NCBI RefSeq assembly: GCF_001651875.1 | Contig: NZ_LNQB01000072.1 | Span: forward strand, 1 to 64,000 | Length of the DNA stretch: 64,000 nt | From: Sinorhizobium saheli | GTDB lineage: Bacteria > Pseudomonadota > Alphaproteobacteria > Rhizobiales > Rhizobiaceae | Direction of reading: 5' to 3' | Shown here: positions 16,220 to 25,001 of the stretch, piece by piece | How positions within the stretch are numbered: position 1 is the stretch's first letter | How the letters are laid out: the number at the start of each line of letters is the position of its first letter | Notes under the pieces: generated by a model | What the model was told of the DNA's origin: nothing | What the model saw: only the letters and a program-made list of their open reading frames with translations | The model's database searches: none | Translations under genes and position numbers: made by a program

Positions 16220-18793
16220 TCAGGACGCGCCGTCGCGCGCGCTTTGGCCGCGGTCCTCCGGGCCAAGGGCGGCACTCGGCGGAGCGATATCCAAGACAGT
16301 CTCCGCCCTTCGAACATCCACCGGGCACGGATATTCACCCCGTCGCATCAGGCTGTTGAGACGCAGGGCTCTGTAGTTCTCGGGAACAAACACGAGGCCG
16401 CCTGGAAAGCGCCCGTTGATCTTCAGCTTCGCCGCCAGTTCACCCTGGGCCGAGCGCACGACCACCTGGTCGCCATCCGAAAGACCGAGCCCAGCGGCAT
16501 CCTCAGCGCTCATCTCGACGTAAGGGTCATCCGCGACCGTATTCAGGATTTCCGAGCGTTCGGACAGGTATCCATTGTGGAAGAGGCCGTTGCCGGTGAT
16601 CAGCATCAGCCGGCCTGCCGCTCTCGTCGCGGGCGGTGCGGCGAAGAATGCGTCAGCCGTCAGCGTTCCGGAACTCCTGGTGAATGCTCCGTCGGCGCCG
16701 AGCTCTTCCTGCCTCAGTCCGCGATAGGCCGGAAGCAGCCGGGCGATCTCGTCGAAGATTTCCCCCTGCGCCGATGGTTTCAGCACCTTGTCGCGGAGCG
16801 CCGCGACGAAATCGAATATCGCCAGATTGCCCCGCGCCTCGAAGGCGGCCTCACGGAATTTGCGGACCACCTGGATGCGGCCCTCATTATTGGTGAAGGT
16901 CCCTGCTTCTTCGCCATAGCCCGCCGCCGGCAGGACGACCTCGGCAAGACCCGCCGTATCCGTGAGGAAGGTATCCTGCACGATGAGGAGGTCGGCGGCG
17001 CCGAGCGCCCGGCTGATGAAATCCCGGTCGGGATAGGAGATCAGCGGGTCTGTTCCGACGATATAGAGCGCACCCATTTGCCCGCCGACACAGAGGTCCA
17101 GCATGGCATCGAGATCGGCGCCGGCTTCGGCGGGGAGTTCGGTGCCCCGGTCCTGCGCAAGTTCGGCGCATGCCGCGTCGGTTGCCGGCCATGGCCCCGG
17201 CACGGCGCCCATGTCCCAGGCGCCCATCTGGTTGGCACGGTCGAAGAGGAACTGCATCGCCGGCCCCTTGCCGAGCAGGCGGAGAAGCTGCAGCAGGCTG
17301 CTGAGTTGCTGCAGCGTCAGGCGCGCCTCCGGCAGTCTCAGAAGTTCGACGCTGACCAGCACGCTGACGCTGCGGCTCTTCTTGAGCTCGGCGACCAGGC
17401 GATCGATCCCCTCACCGCCGGCGCTCGCATCCCCAATCGTCGCGCGGATGTGCGCAAAGCCGTCGGCATCCGCCAGGAGCCCGGCCGCCACCGCCGCAAG
17501 GCTCGCCGCCTCCCCACCCGGGGGCACGCGAACCGCCACCCGAGCGTCGGCATCGAGCCGCGACGGCCGCGCCGAGAGCATGAGCAATCCGGTCTGCCGC
17601 CGTCGCGCGGCGTCGCGCAGCAGGTATTCGGTAACCGGGTTCTCCTCGGTCACGTTGCCGCCAACGACGAGGACGCAGTCGTTGCCGAGCACATCTGCGA
17701 GCGGCGCGCGCGTATAGAAGCCTGTCACCAGCGGGCCCAAGCTGTCGACGGGCGTCGACCAGCGCGACGAGCAGTCGATGTTGTTGGTGTGGAATACCGT
17801 CCGCATCAGCTTCTGGAATTGATAGAGCACCTCGTTGGGCAGGCGCGGCGAGATCAGCCCGCCAGCCGCCCTGCCCTCGACCGCCGACAGGCGCCGGCGC
17901 AGGTAGGCGCCCGCTTCCTCCCAGGAAACCGGCGTAAGCGCGCCGTCGCGGCGGATCATCGGTCGCTTGATGCGCTCGCGGTTCTCGATGAAGTCGAGCC
18001 CAAAGCGGCCGCGGACGCAGAGCGTTTCGCGGTTGACCCCGTGCTCCCAGTCCGAGCGGACGCGCATGAACTCGCCCTTGCGCGCGCCGACGGTGAGCTG
18101 GCAACCGGTGCCGCAATGCGGGCATACCGTATCGGTCTCGGCAAGGTCCCAGGGCCGTGCCTTGTAGCGGTAAGGAAAGCTCATCAGCGCGCCGACCGGG
18201 CAGACCTCGACGCAGTTGCCGCACTGGTCGCAACTCGCAAGACTGCCCTCGAATCCGGTGACGGCAGTGTCCATGCCCTTTTCGACCGTGCCCAGCGCCA
18301 CCGCGCCGACGACTTCCTCGCACATCCGCACGCAGCGCTGGCACTGGATGCAGCGGTTGACGTTCATGATGATGACGGGGCTCAGGCGGATGTCCTTCGA
18401 GTGGAACACGCGCTTCAGGTCGCGGAATTCGCTTTTGCGGGGGCCATAGGCCATGACCATATCCTGGAGCTCGCACTCGCCGCCCTTGTCGCAGATGGGG
18501 CAATCGAGAGGATGGTTGGCGAGCAGCATGTCGAGCATCGACGCGCGCGTTTCCTCGATCAGCGGCGTATTCGTCCTGACCACCATCCCCTCCGTGGCCA
18601 CTGTCGCGCAGGCCGGCTGCAGCCGCCGCTGCCCCTCGATCTCCACCAGGCACATGCGGCAGGAGGCGAGCGGCGGTAGGCGCTTCCAGTAACAGAAGGT
18701 CGGGATCTCGACGCCAAGACGCTCCGCGGCCTTCAGCACGGTCGAGCCCGCCTCAACTTCAAGCGTCTGTTCGTCGATCGTAACGCTAACCAT
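16220..18793 (-). CDS. nuoG: NADH-quinone oxidoreductase subunit G
   Basis: An 857-residue iron-sulfur subunit. The N-terminal 2Fe-2S domain uses C34, C45, C48 and C62; the His-coordinated cluster follows as H94-C98-C101-C107; then two 4Fe-4S motifs, CIQCQRCVRMC and CDQCGNCVEVCP. A fourth motif, CPHCGTGC with a later cysteine (LCVRGRFG), supplies the additional N7-type cluster seen in E. coli. The remainder is the molybdopterin-oxidoreductase-like domain without cofactor. The ATG at 18793 has GAGG upstream and starts the MVSVTIDEQ strand. Last gene of the long nuo series; its stop faces the CBS gene. Confidence 0.96.
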   Translation of the reverse strand: MVSVTIDEQTLEVEAGSTVLKAAERLGVEIPTFCYWKRLPPLASCRMCLVEIEGQRRLQPACATVATEGMVVRTNTPLIEETRASMLDMLLANHPLDCPICDKGGECELQDMVMAYGPRKSEFRDLKRVFHSKDIRLSPVIIMNVNRCIQCQRCVRMCEEVVGAVALGTVEKGMDTAVTGFEGSLASCDQCGNCVEVCPVGALMSFPYRYKARPWDLAETDTVCPHCGTGCQLTVGARKGEFMRVRSDWEHGVNRETLCVRGRFGLDFIENRERIKRPMIRRDGALTPVSWEEAGAYLRRRLSAVEGRAAGGLISPRLPNEVLYQFQKLMRTVFHTNNIDCSSRWSTPVDSLGPLVTGFYTRAPLADVLGNDCVLVVGGNVTEENPVTEYLLRDAARRRQTGLLMLSARPSRLDADARVAVRVPPGGEAASLAAVAAGLLADADGFAHIRATIGDASAGGEGIDRLVAELKKSRSVSVLVSVELLRLPEARLTLQQLSSLLQLLRLLGKGPAMQFLFDRANQMGAWDMGAVPGPWPATDAACAELAQDRGTELPAEAGADLDAMLDLCVGGQMGALYIVGTDPLISYPDRDFISRALGAADLLIVQDTFLTDTAGLAEVVLPAAGYGEEAGTFTNNEGRIQVVRKFREAAFEARGNLAIFDFVAALRDKVLKPSAQGEIFDEIARLLPAYRGLRQEELGADGAFTRSSGTLTADAFFAAPPATRAAGRLMLITGNGLFHNGYLSERSEILNTVADDPYVEMSAEDAAGLGLSDGDQVVVRSAQGELAAKLKINGRFPGGLVFVPENYRALRLNSLMRRGEYPCPVDVRRAETVLDIAPPSAALGPEDRGQSARDGAS

Positions 18794-18880
18794 CTTTCCT
18801 CGGCCCTTATCCAGCGTGGTCGTCCTGCTTTCATGCATGTCGTCGTCCCAAAGCCGCTGCACACATCCGGGCGCCATGCA

Positions 18881-20146
18881 TTAGTGATAGGGGCACCTCC
18901 GCGCCTCGATATGGGCGACGAATTCATCGCGGAAATGCTTCAGGGCGGCCCGCAATCCCATCGCCGCACCGTCGCCAAGAGCGCAGAACGTGTTGCCGAA
19001 AATGCCCTTGCAGAGCCTGTCCAGCTGCTCGAGATCGCCAGGGGCGCCCTCCCCGGCCTCGATCCGGCGCAGCACCTTCACGGCCCAGTTCAATCCTTCG
19101 CGGCACGGCGTGCACTTGCCGCAGGATTCGTGGTGGAAGAACTCGATGATCCGGGTGGCGACCTTGACCATGCAGGCCGTATCGTCGATCACGATGACGC
19201 CGGCCGAGCCGAGCATCGATCCCGCGGCAGCGAGCGAGTCGAAATCCATGCCCACGTCCAGCCCGCTCTCGGGGATGACGGGCGCCGAGACGCCGCCCGG
19301 GATCACCGCCTTGATCCGGCGTCCCGGCAGCGGACCGCCGGCATGGTCCTCGATGAGTTCACGCAACAGTATGCCCATCGGCAATTCATAGAGGCCGGGT
19401 TTGCGCACCTGGCCGCTCACGCAATAGAGCTTCGGGCCCGGGCTCTTGTCCGGGCCGATTCCCCGGAACCAGGCCGGCCCGCGCGTCACGATATGCGGCA
19501 CGCAGGCGAGCGTCTCGACATTGTTGATCACCGTGGGGCTGGCGTAGAGCCCGGCCACGGCGGGGAACGGCGGCTTCAAGCGCGGCTGCGCCCGCTTGCC
19601 CTCGAGCGACTCGAGCATCGCGGTCTCCTCGCCGCAGATATAGGCGCCGGCGCCGCAGTGGATGTGTACGGAAAAATTGAAGTCCGAGCCCAGCACGCCC
19701 CTTCCGAGATAGCCCTTCGCGTGCGCCTCGGCGATCGCCTGCTGAAGGCGGCGGATTGCCGTTACATATTCTCCTCGAACATAGACATAGGCGGTTTCGG
19801 CGCCGATCGCGTAGGCGCTGACCGCCAGCCCCTCGATGAGCTGGTGCGGATCACGCTCCATGATGATCCTGTCCTTGAAAGTGCCGGGCTCGCCTTCGTC
19901 GGCGTTGCAGCACAGGTATTTCGGCCTGTCGGTCCCCTTCGGCACGAAACTCCATTTCATGCCCGTCGGGAACCCGGCCCCGCCGCGGCCGCGCAGGTTC
20001 GACTGCTTGACGAGGTCGATGACTTCGTCCGGCGTGTGCTCGCCAAGCGCTTTCCTGAGCGCCTGGTAGCCGCCATCGGCCTCATAGGTCGACAGCAGAT
20101 GGCCGTCCGCTGCGTCGACATTCCTGAGAAGAACCGGCTCCGACAT
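18881..20146 (-). CDS. nuoF: NADH-quinone oxidoreductase subunit F
   Basis: A 421-residue subunit that oxidises NADH with FMN and carries the N3 4Fe-4S cluster. It has the glycine-rich nucleotide region GRGGAGFPTGMKW (about 53-65), the NADEGEPGTFKDR block, GAGAYICGEETA, and the cluster ligands in ESCGKCTPCREG plus a later cysteine in FCALGDGA. Length is standard. It begins four bases after the nuoE stop and ends 87 bases before nuoG. With nuoE and nuoG it forms the NADH-input module, so this complex accepts electrons from NADH, unlike the 11-subunit form. Confidence 0.97.
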   Translation of the reverse strand: MSEPVLLRNVDAADGHLLSTYEADGGYQALRKALGEHTPDEVIDLVKQSNLRGRGGAGFPTGMKWSFVPKGTDRPKYLCCNADEGEPGTFKDRIIMERDPHQLIEGLAVSAYAIGAETAYVYVRGEYVTAIRRLQQAIAEAHAKGYLGRGVLGSDFNFSVHIHCGAGAYICGEETAMLESLEGKRAQPRLKPPFPAVAGLYASPTVINNVETLACVPHIVTRGPAWFRGIGPDKSPGPKLYCVSGQVRKPGLYELPMGILLRELIEDHAGGPLPGRRIKAVIPGGVSAPVIPESGLDVGMDFDSLAAAGSMLGSAGVIVIDDTACMVKVATRIIEFFHHESCGKCTPCREGLNWAVKVLRRIEAGEGAPGDLEQLDRLCKGIFGNTFCALGDGAAMGLRAALKHFRDEFVAHIEARRCPYH

Positions 20147-20150
20147 GGCG

Positions 20151-20663
20151 CTATTCTCCCGGTGCCGGCGCGGAGGCGTGCTCCACGCTCGTCACGCGAC
20201 CTGCCGCAACGCGGAGGCCCTGCAGCAGCGCGTCCAGCCGCGCGACGTCGAGGTTGCCGTGGTAATCGTCGCCGACTTGCATCACCGGCGCCATCTCGCA
20301 GGCCCCGAGGCACTCGACGGTGGAAAGCGTGAACAGCCCGTCCGCAGTGGTCTCGCCCTTCCCGATCCCGAGGGTCGTTTCGAGGTGTTTCAAGAGGTCC
20401 TCGGATCCGCACAGCATGCAGGAGACATTGTCACAAAGCTGCAGGTGGAACCGGCCGACCGGCTCCGTATGGAAGAGCGTGTAGAAGGTCGCGAGCTCGA
20501 AGACCCAGATCCTCTCGACACCGAGAATCTCGGCGACCTCTTCCAGCACGGGACCGGGCAGATGGCCATGCTCCTCCTGCGCGATCAGCAGCGCTGGCAT
20601 GATCGCCGAGCGCCGGTCGGGATAGCGTGCCGCCGCCTCTTCGATCTTTTCGCGCATCGTCAT
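20151..20663 (-). CDS. nuoE: NADH-quinone oxidoreductase subunit E
   Basis: A 170-residue thioredoxin-like subunit binding the 2Fe-2S cluster N1a through C77, C82, C118 and C122 (LCDNVSC and ECLGACEMAP). The N-terminal helical bundle (YPDRRSAIMPALLIAQEEHG) and VATFYTLF-like segment are typical. It is shorter than the alphaproteobacterial housekeeping NuoE proteins that carry long C-terminal Lys/Ala-rich tails. RBS GGCAGG precedes the ATG; a second in-frame ATG is two codons in. Between nuoD and nuoF in the operon. Confidence 0.95.
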   Translation of the reverse strand: MTMREKIEEAAARYPDRRSAIMPALLIAQEEHGHLPGPVLEEVAEILGVERIWVFELATFYTLFHTEPVGRFHLQLCDNVSCMLCGSEDLLKHLETTLGIGKGETTADGLFTLSTVECLGACEMAPVMQVGDDYHGNLDVARLDALLQGLRVAAGRVTSVEHASAPAPGE

Positions 20664-20681
20664 CCGAACCTGCCCTCCCTG

Positions 20682-21896
20682 CTACTTGTCCACCTCCGCC
20701 ATCACGGGGTCGATGCTGCCGAGCACGGCGATCATGTCCGCTAGGTAGCGGGCGTTGGTGACCCCGAACAATGCCTGAAGATTGACGAAGGACGGTGCCC
20801 TGACCTTCATGCGGAACGGCTTCGGCGATCCGTCGCTGATGATGTAGAACCCGAGCTCGCCCTTCGGCGCCTCGATCGCCGAATAGACCTCGCCCGGAGG
20901 GACGTCGAAGCCATAGGCCGACAGGTCGAAATGCTGGATCAGCGCCTCCATCGAGCAATGCACCCGTTCCTTGTCCACCGGGAAGGCGATCGTCGGCATG
21001 TCGACCTGGAACAACCCTTCCGGCATCTGCTCGATGCATTGCTCGATGATCCGGACGCTCTCGCGCATCTCGTCGACCCGGCACTGCCAGCGCGCGAAGC
21101 AATCGCCCTCCTTGCGGGTGATGACGTTGAAGGCGAGCCGGTCGTAGACTTCGTAAGGCTCGTCACGCCGAATGTCCCAGTCGACGCCGGAGGCGCGCAG
21201 GTTGGGGCCGCTCAAGCCCAGGTCGATGGCGTCCTCGGCGGAAATCACGCCGACGCCTTGCGTACGCTTCAGGAACACCCGGTTGTCCTCGACCAGCCGC
21301 TCATAGTCACGGATGCGGTTGGGGAAGATCGCGCAGAACTCCCTGATCTTCGGGAGGAATCCTTCCGGCAGGTCCTCGCGCACGCCGCCGACCCGGCAGA
21401 AGGACGTATGCATGCGCGCACCGGTAATCATCTCCATGAGATCCATGATCATCTCGCGCTCGCGCATGGCGTAAAGCAGCGCGGTCATGGCACCGAGGTC
21501 CATCGGCAGCGCGCCGGTGATCAGAAGATGGCCGGAAATCCGTGCGAGCTCCGCCATCATCACGCGGATATATTGCGCCCGGATCGGTGCCTCGATGCCG
21601 AGGAGCTTCTCCACCGCAAGCGCGAAGGCCAGGTTGTTCGACGGCGGGCAGACATAGTCGAGCCGGTCGGTCAGCGGGAAGATCTGGGTGTAGGTGAAGC
21701 TTTCCGCGAGTTTTTCGGTGCCGCGATGAAGATAGCCGATATGCGGATCGACGCGCTCGACGATCTCGCCGTCGAGCTCGAGGACGAGCCGGAGAACCCC
21801 ATGGGTGCTGGGGTGCTGCGGGCCGAGGTTGAGAAGCACTTCCTTGGTATTGAGCGCCTCGCCTTCCGGCCTCATGAGCTCGGTGACTTCGGTCAT
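20682..21896 (-). CDS. nuoD: NADH-quinone oxidoreductase subunit D
   Basis: A 404-residue subunit (49 kDa type) that forms the quinone-binding site with NuoB. Diagnostic blocks are NLGPQHPSTHGVLRLVLELD, HIGYLHRGTEKLAE, CRVGGVREDLPEGF, and the C-terminal IGSIDPVMAEVDK-like end (here VLGSIDPVMAEVDK). Encoded separately from NuoC, as in most bacteria outside enterics. GGAGAG lies just upstream of the ATG. A 77-base gap separates it from nuoC. Confidence 0.97.
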   Translation of the reverse strand: MTEVTELMRPEGEALNTKEVLLNLGPQHPSTHGVLRLVLELDGEIVERVDPHIGYLHRGTEKLAESFTYTQIFPLTDRLDYVCPPSNNLAFALAVEKLLGIEAPIRAQYIRVMMAELARISGHLLITGALPMDLGAMTALLYAMREREMIMDLMEMITGARMHTSFCRVGGVREDLPEGFLPKIREFCAIFPNRIRDYERLVEDNRVFLKRTQGVGVISAEDAIDLGLSGPNLRASGVDWDIRRDEPYEVYDRLAFNVITRKEGDCFARWQCRVDEMRESVRIIEQCIEQMPEGLFQVDMPTIAFPVDKERVHCSMEALIQHFDLSAYGFDVPPGEVYSAIEAPKGELGFYIISDGSPKPFRMKVRAPSFVNLQALFGVTNARYLADMIAVLGSIDPVMAEVDK

Positions 21897-21973
21897 CTCG
21901 ACTCTCCGTCGTCAACGGCCTCCTTCAGATCGGTTCGAGCGGGATGCGGGCCGAAAACCGCACACACTTTTCC

Positions 21974-22516
21974 TCATCCTCGCGGTATCTCCCTGGTGGC
22001 AAGGTCGGGCTCGGTTGGCGGCGGACCTTCGACACCGAAGGGGTTCAGCTTGTCCTTGAAGCCCCTGAGCGGGAAATCCTTGCGCTGGGGAAAGCCCTCG
22101 AAGCCCTCCCACATGTAGATGCGGCGGAGATCAGGGTGCCCCTCGAACCGGATGCCGTACATGTCCCAGGCTTCGCGCTCATGCCAGTTGGCGGTGCGCC
22201 AGACGCCCGTGACCGAGGGAACCCGCGGCGGATCGCCCAGCCGGCACTTGATGCGAACGCGCCATTTGTTGGGCAGCGAATAGAGGTGGTACACCGTCTC
22301 GAAGCGCGGCGTTTCGGGATAACGGTCGACGCCGCAAATGTCCGAGAGGAAATTGAATTGAAGGGCCGGATGTTCTTTCAGGAACCGGCAGAACTCAACG
22401 ATCGTCTCCGGCGGCACGGCGAAGATCTCGATGCCGTGGGCGCTGCCGAGATCCTCGATCACTCCTTCGAAGCGCTCCATGATCGGAGCGCGATTGAGGG
22501 ACGGCTCCGCACTCAT
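21974..22516 (-). CDS. nuoC: NADH-quinone oxidoreductase subunit C
   Basis: A 180-residue subunit (30 kDa type) of the connecting module. The signature [23 protein letters not shown] is present ([20 protein letters not shown]), and the tail has FPLRGFKD. The start overlaps the nuoB stop by four bases (22513-22516), indicating translational coupling. Length is standard for the unfused form. Confidence 0.96.
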   Translation of the reverse strand: MSAEPSLNRAPIMERFEGVIEDLGSAHGIEIFAVPPETIVEFCRFLKEHPALQFNFLSDICGVDRYPETPRFETVYHLYSLPNKWRVRIKCRLGDPPRVPSVTGVWRTANWHEREAWDMYGIRFEGHPDLRRIYMWEGFEGFPQRKDFPLRGFKDKLNPFGVEGPPPTEPDLATREIPRG

Positions 22517-23016
22517 GAGACGGCAGCCCGATCGAGAGCCGTGCCCGTCAGCGCGCGCGATCTCTTGATCTTCTCTTGAAGCATGAGGAAGCCGTGCATC
22601 AGCGCCTCGGGCCGCGGCGGACAGCCGGGCACATGCACGTCCACCGGCACGAAGGTCTCCGCTCCCTGCACCACGGCATAGGTGTTATAGACCCCGCCCG
22701 AGATGGCGCAGGTGCCCATGGCGATGACCCAGCGGGGCTCCGGCATCTGGTCGTAAAGCCGGCGCACCACCGGCGCGAACTTCCGCGTGATCGTGCCGGC
22801 GATGATCATCACGTCGGACTGCCGGGGTGACGGACGGAACACCACGCCGAACCGGTCGAGATCGTAGCGGGCGCAACCGGCCGAGATCATCTCGATGGCG
22901 CAGCAGGCAATCCCGAAGGTCTCGGGCCACAGCGCCGACCTCCGGCTCCAGCCGATGATGCTGTCGGCCGTGGTGAACAGGACGCTGTCGCGGATCGTGT
23001 CGTTCACTCCTCCCAT
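22513..23016 (-). CDS. nuoB: NADH-quinone oxidoreductase subunit B
   Basis: A 167-residue subunit carrying the terminal 4Fe-4S cluster N2, which passes electrons to quinone. The tandem cysteines C38-C39 are in [10 protein letters not shown]; the other ligands lie in MGTCAISGG and [12 protein letters not shown]. The ATG at 23016 lies 13 bases inside the 3' end of nuoA, so the two genes overlap; later starts would remove conserved N-terminal residues. Compact operon organisation supports co-translation. Confidence 0.95.
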   Translation of the reverse strand: MGGVNDTIRDSVLFTTADSIIGWSRRSALWPETFGIACCAIEMISAGCARYDLDRFGVVFRPSPRQSDVMIIAGTITRKFAPVVRRLYDQMPEPRWVIAMGTCAISGGVYNTYAVVQGAETFVPVDVHVPGCPPRPEALMHGFLMLQEKIKRSRALTGTALDRAAVS

Positions 23017-23369
23017 TCCAGCGCTCCCTTCAGCCAGGCATAGGCAAAGCCCACGAGCAGCAACAAGATGAAGACGAACATCTCGATATAGCCTACGAGG
23101 CCGATCTCTTTCAGGACGACCGCCCACGGAAAGAGGAACATCGCCTCGACATCGAAAACCACCAACAGGATCGCGAGGATGAAGAACGGCACCCTGAAGC
23201 GGCCCCCGGCGGCCTCGCCTGCCGGATCCATGCCGCATTCATAGGGCAGGTTCTTAGCGCGATAGGGGTTGGACGGGCGCAACAGCGACGAGACGAAAAG
23301 CGTCGCCACCGCCACCAGAACAATTCCGGCGACCATGATGAGAACCGGCAGGAACTCAATTGCCGTCAT
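23004..23369 (-). CDS. nuoA: NADH-quinone oxidoreductase subunit A
   Basis: A 121-residue membrane subunit with three hydrophobic helices. The conserved loop [20 protein letters not shown] contains the quinone-site cysteine region, followed by [20 protein letters not shown]. The ATG at 23369 is preferred over an upstream GTG at 23387. About 190 bases separate it from the nuoN stop, the longest gap inside the minus-strand series, so a second promoter could lie there. Confidence 0.94.
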   Translation of the reverse strand: MTAIEFLPVLIMVAGIVLVAVATLFVSSLLRPSNPYRAKNLPYECGMDPAGEAAGGRFRVPFFILAILLVVFDVEAMFLFPWAVVLKEIGLVGYIEMFVFILLLLVGFAYAWLKGALEWEE

Positions 23370-23561
23370 GTCGCAACGCCCCGGCACACAACAAGAGCTT
23401 TGCTCAGGCCGCCATCAAACCTTCGGGGCCGAAAATGCCGTCGCCCCCGAGTGGCGACTTGGGCAATCCTTCTACACTTTGACTCTATTCTGTCGGGCGG
23501 ATCATTGCAAATCCAATCGATTAGGCGGGATCGGCACCCGCCTTGCGCACTGACCCGGCCC

Positions 23562-25001
23562 CTACCCCCCGAACACCGATTGCTGGGCGAGCCCCAGAAA
23601 CCACGCGGGAAACAGGCCGATGCCGATCGTGCCGAGGGCGGTGACGGCAAGCGTGGCGCGGACGAGCGGCGTCAATGCCGGCTCGAACACCCTCTGGGGC
23701 TCGCGCATGTAGATCACCATGACGACGCGGATATAGAAATAGGCGGCGACGGCGCTCAACAGCACTGCGATCACCGCCAGCACCACGAAGCCGCGCTCGA
23801 CGAGCGCGGTGAGCACGTAGAACTTGGCGAAGAAGCCGGCCGTCGGCGGAATGCCGGCCAGCGAGAACAGATAGATGAGCATCAGAAGCGCGAGCCCGGA
23901 ATGCGACTTGCCGAAACCCGCGTAGTCGTCGATGACCTCGCCCGAGAAATCGCCGTTGCGCATCATGATGACGGCGGCGAAGATGCCGAGATTCATGAAG
24001 GCGTAGATCAGCAGGTAGAGCATCACGCTGGCGATCCCGTCGGCGCCGCCGGCCACGACGCCGAAAATGGCGAAGCCGGCATGGGCGATGCTGGAATAGG
24101 CAAGCAGCCGTTTGAAATTGTCCTGCACCAGCGCCACGAAACTGCCGACCGCCATCGTCGCCACAGCAATCAGCGCGACGATGATCCATGCATCCGAGGC
24201 CTGGACCAGCGGGTTGAGGAAGACCCTCAGGATCACCGCGAAGCCCGCCGCCTTGGGCCCCACCGACATGAAGGCGGTGACCGTCGTCGGCGCACCTTCA
24301 TAGACATCCGGCACCCACATGTGGAACGGTACCGCGCCGACCTTGAAGACGAGCCCCGCGACGATGAAGACCACGGCCAGCAACAAGGCGGGATCGAGCG
24401 GATCTTCGGTCACTGCCCGCGCCATCCCGTCAAGCTGCGTCGTCCCGGTGAGCCCGTAGACGAGCGACACGCCGTAAAGGAAAATCCCGGTCGAGACCGC
24501 GCCGAGGATCACGTATTTCAGCGCCGCTTCGTTCGAGCGTCGCTCCCGCCGCAGGAATCCGGTCAGCACATAGGTGCAGAGCACCATCAGTTCGAGGCCG
24601 ACGAAGATCGAAAGGAGATCGGTCGCCGAGGCCATGATCATCATTCCCGTAAGCGCGAAGAGCAGCAGGACGTAGTATTCGCTGCTGCCGATCCCTTCTA
24701 TGTCCGCATATTTTCGCGAAAGAAGGAACGTCAGGACCGTGGCGAGGTAGAACACGCACTTGAAGAAGGCCGCGAAGCGATCGGCGACGAACATGCCGGC
24801 ATAGGCGGGCCGCGCCTCGCCCGCCAGCATGAGTGTGCTCAAGGTCGCGATCAACACGACAGCGACCGACGCCCAGACGAGCAGATCTTCCTGCCCCTTC
24901 CGCACGAATTGTCCCGCAATCAGCAGGATGCAGGCCCCGCTGACGACCAGGATCTCCGGCAGGCTCGCCAGGACCGACTGCAAAAGCGCGGCGGCCGTCA
25001 T
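23562..25001 (-). CDS. nuoN: NADH-quinone oxidoreductase subunit N
   Basis: A 479-residue antiporter-like membrane subunit with 14 or so helices. The two residues central to ion movement are visible: the TM5 glutamate in FVGLELMVLCTYVLTGF and the TM7 lysine in SVGPKAAGFAVIL. It is one of four such subunits here. The start overlaps the nuoM stop by four bases and has GGGAG upstream. It ends the first half of the minus-strand series, with nuoA following. Confidence 0.93.
   Translation of the reverse strand: MTAAALLQSVLASLPEILVVSGACILLIAGQFVRKGQEDLLVWASVAVVLIATLSTLMLAGEARPAYAGMFVADRFAAFFKCVFYLATVLTFLLSRKYADIEGIGSSEYYVLLLFALTGMMIMASATDLLSIFVGLELMVLCTYVLTGFLRRERRSNEAALKYVILGAVSTGIFLYGVSLVYGLTGTTQLDGMARAVTEDPLDPALLLAVVFIVAGLVFKVGAVPFHMWVPDVYEGAPTTVTAFMSVGPKAAGFAVILRVFLNPLVQASDAWIIVALIAVATMAVGSFVALVQDNFKRLLAYSSIAHAGFAIFGVVAGGADGIASVMLYLLIYAFMNLGIFAAVIMMRNGDFSGEVIDDYAGFGKSHSGLALLMLIYLFSLAGIPPTAGFFAKFYVLTALVERGFVVLAVIAVLLSAVAAYFYIRVVMVIYMREPQRVFEPALTPLVRATLAVTALGTIGIGLFPAWFLGLAQQSVFGG

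Noticed and set aside
16208-18679. 823-codon plus-strand open frame opposite nuoG
   Set aside because: No family features, and it is fully explained by the complementary strand of nuoG.
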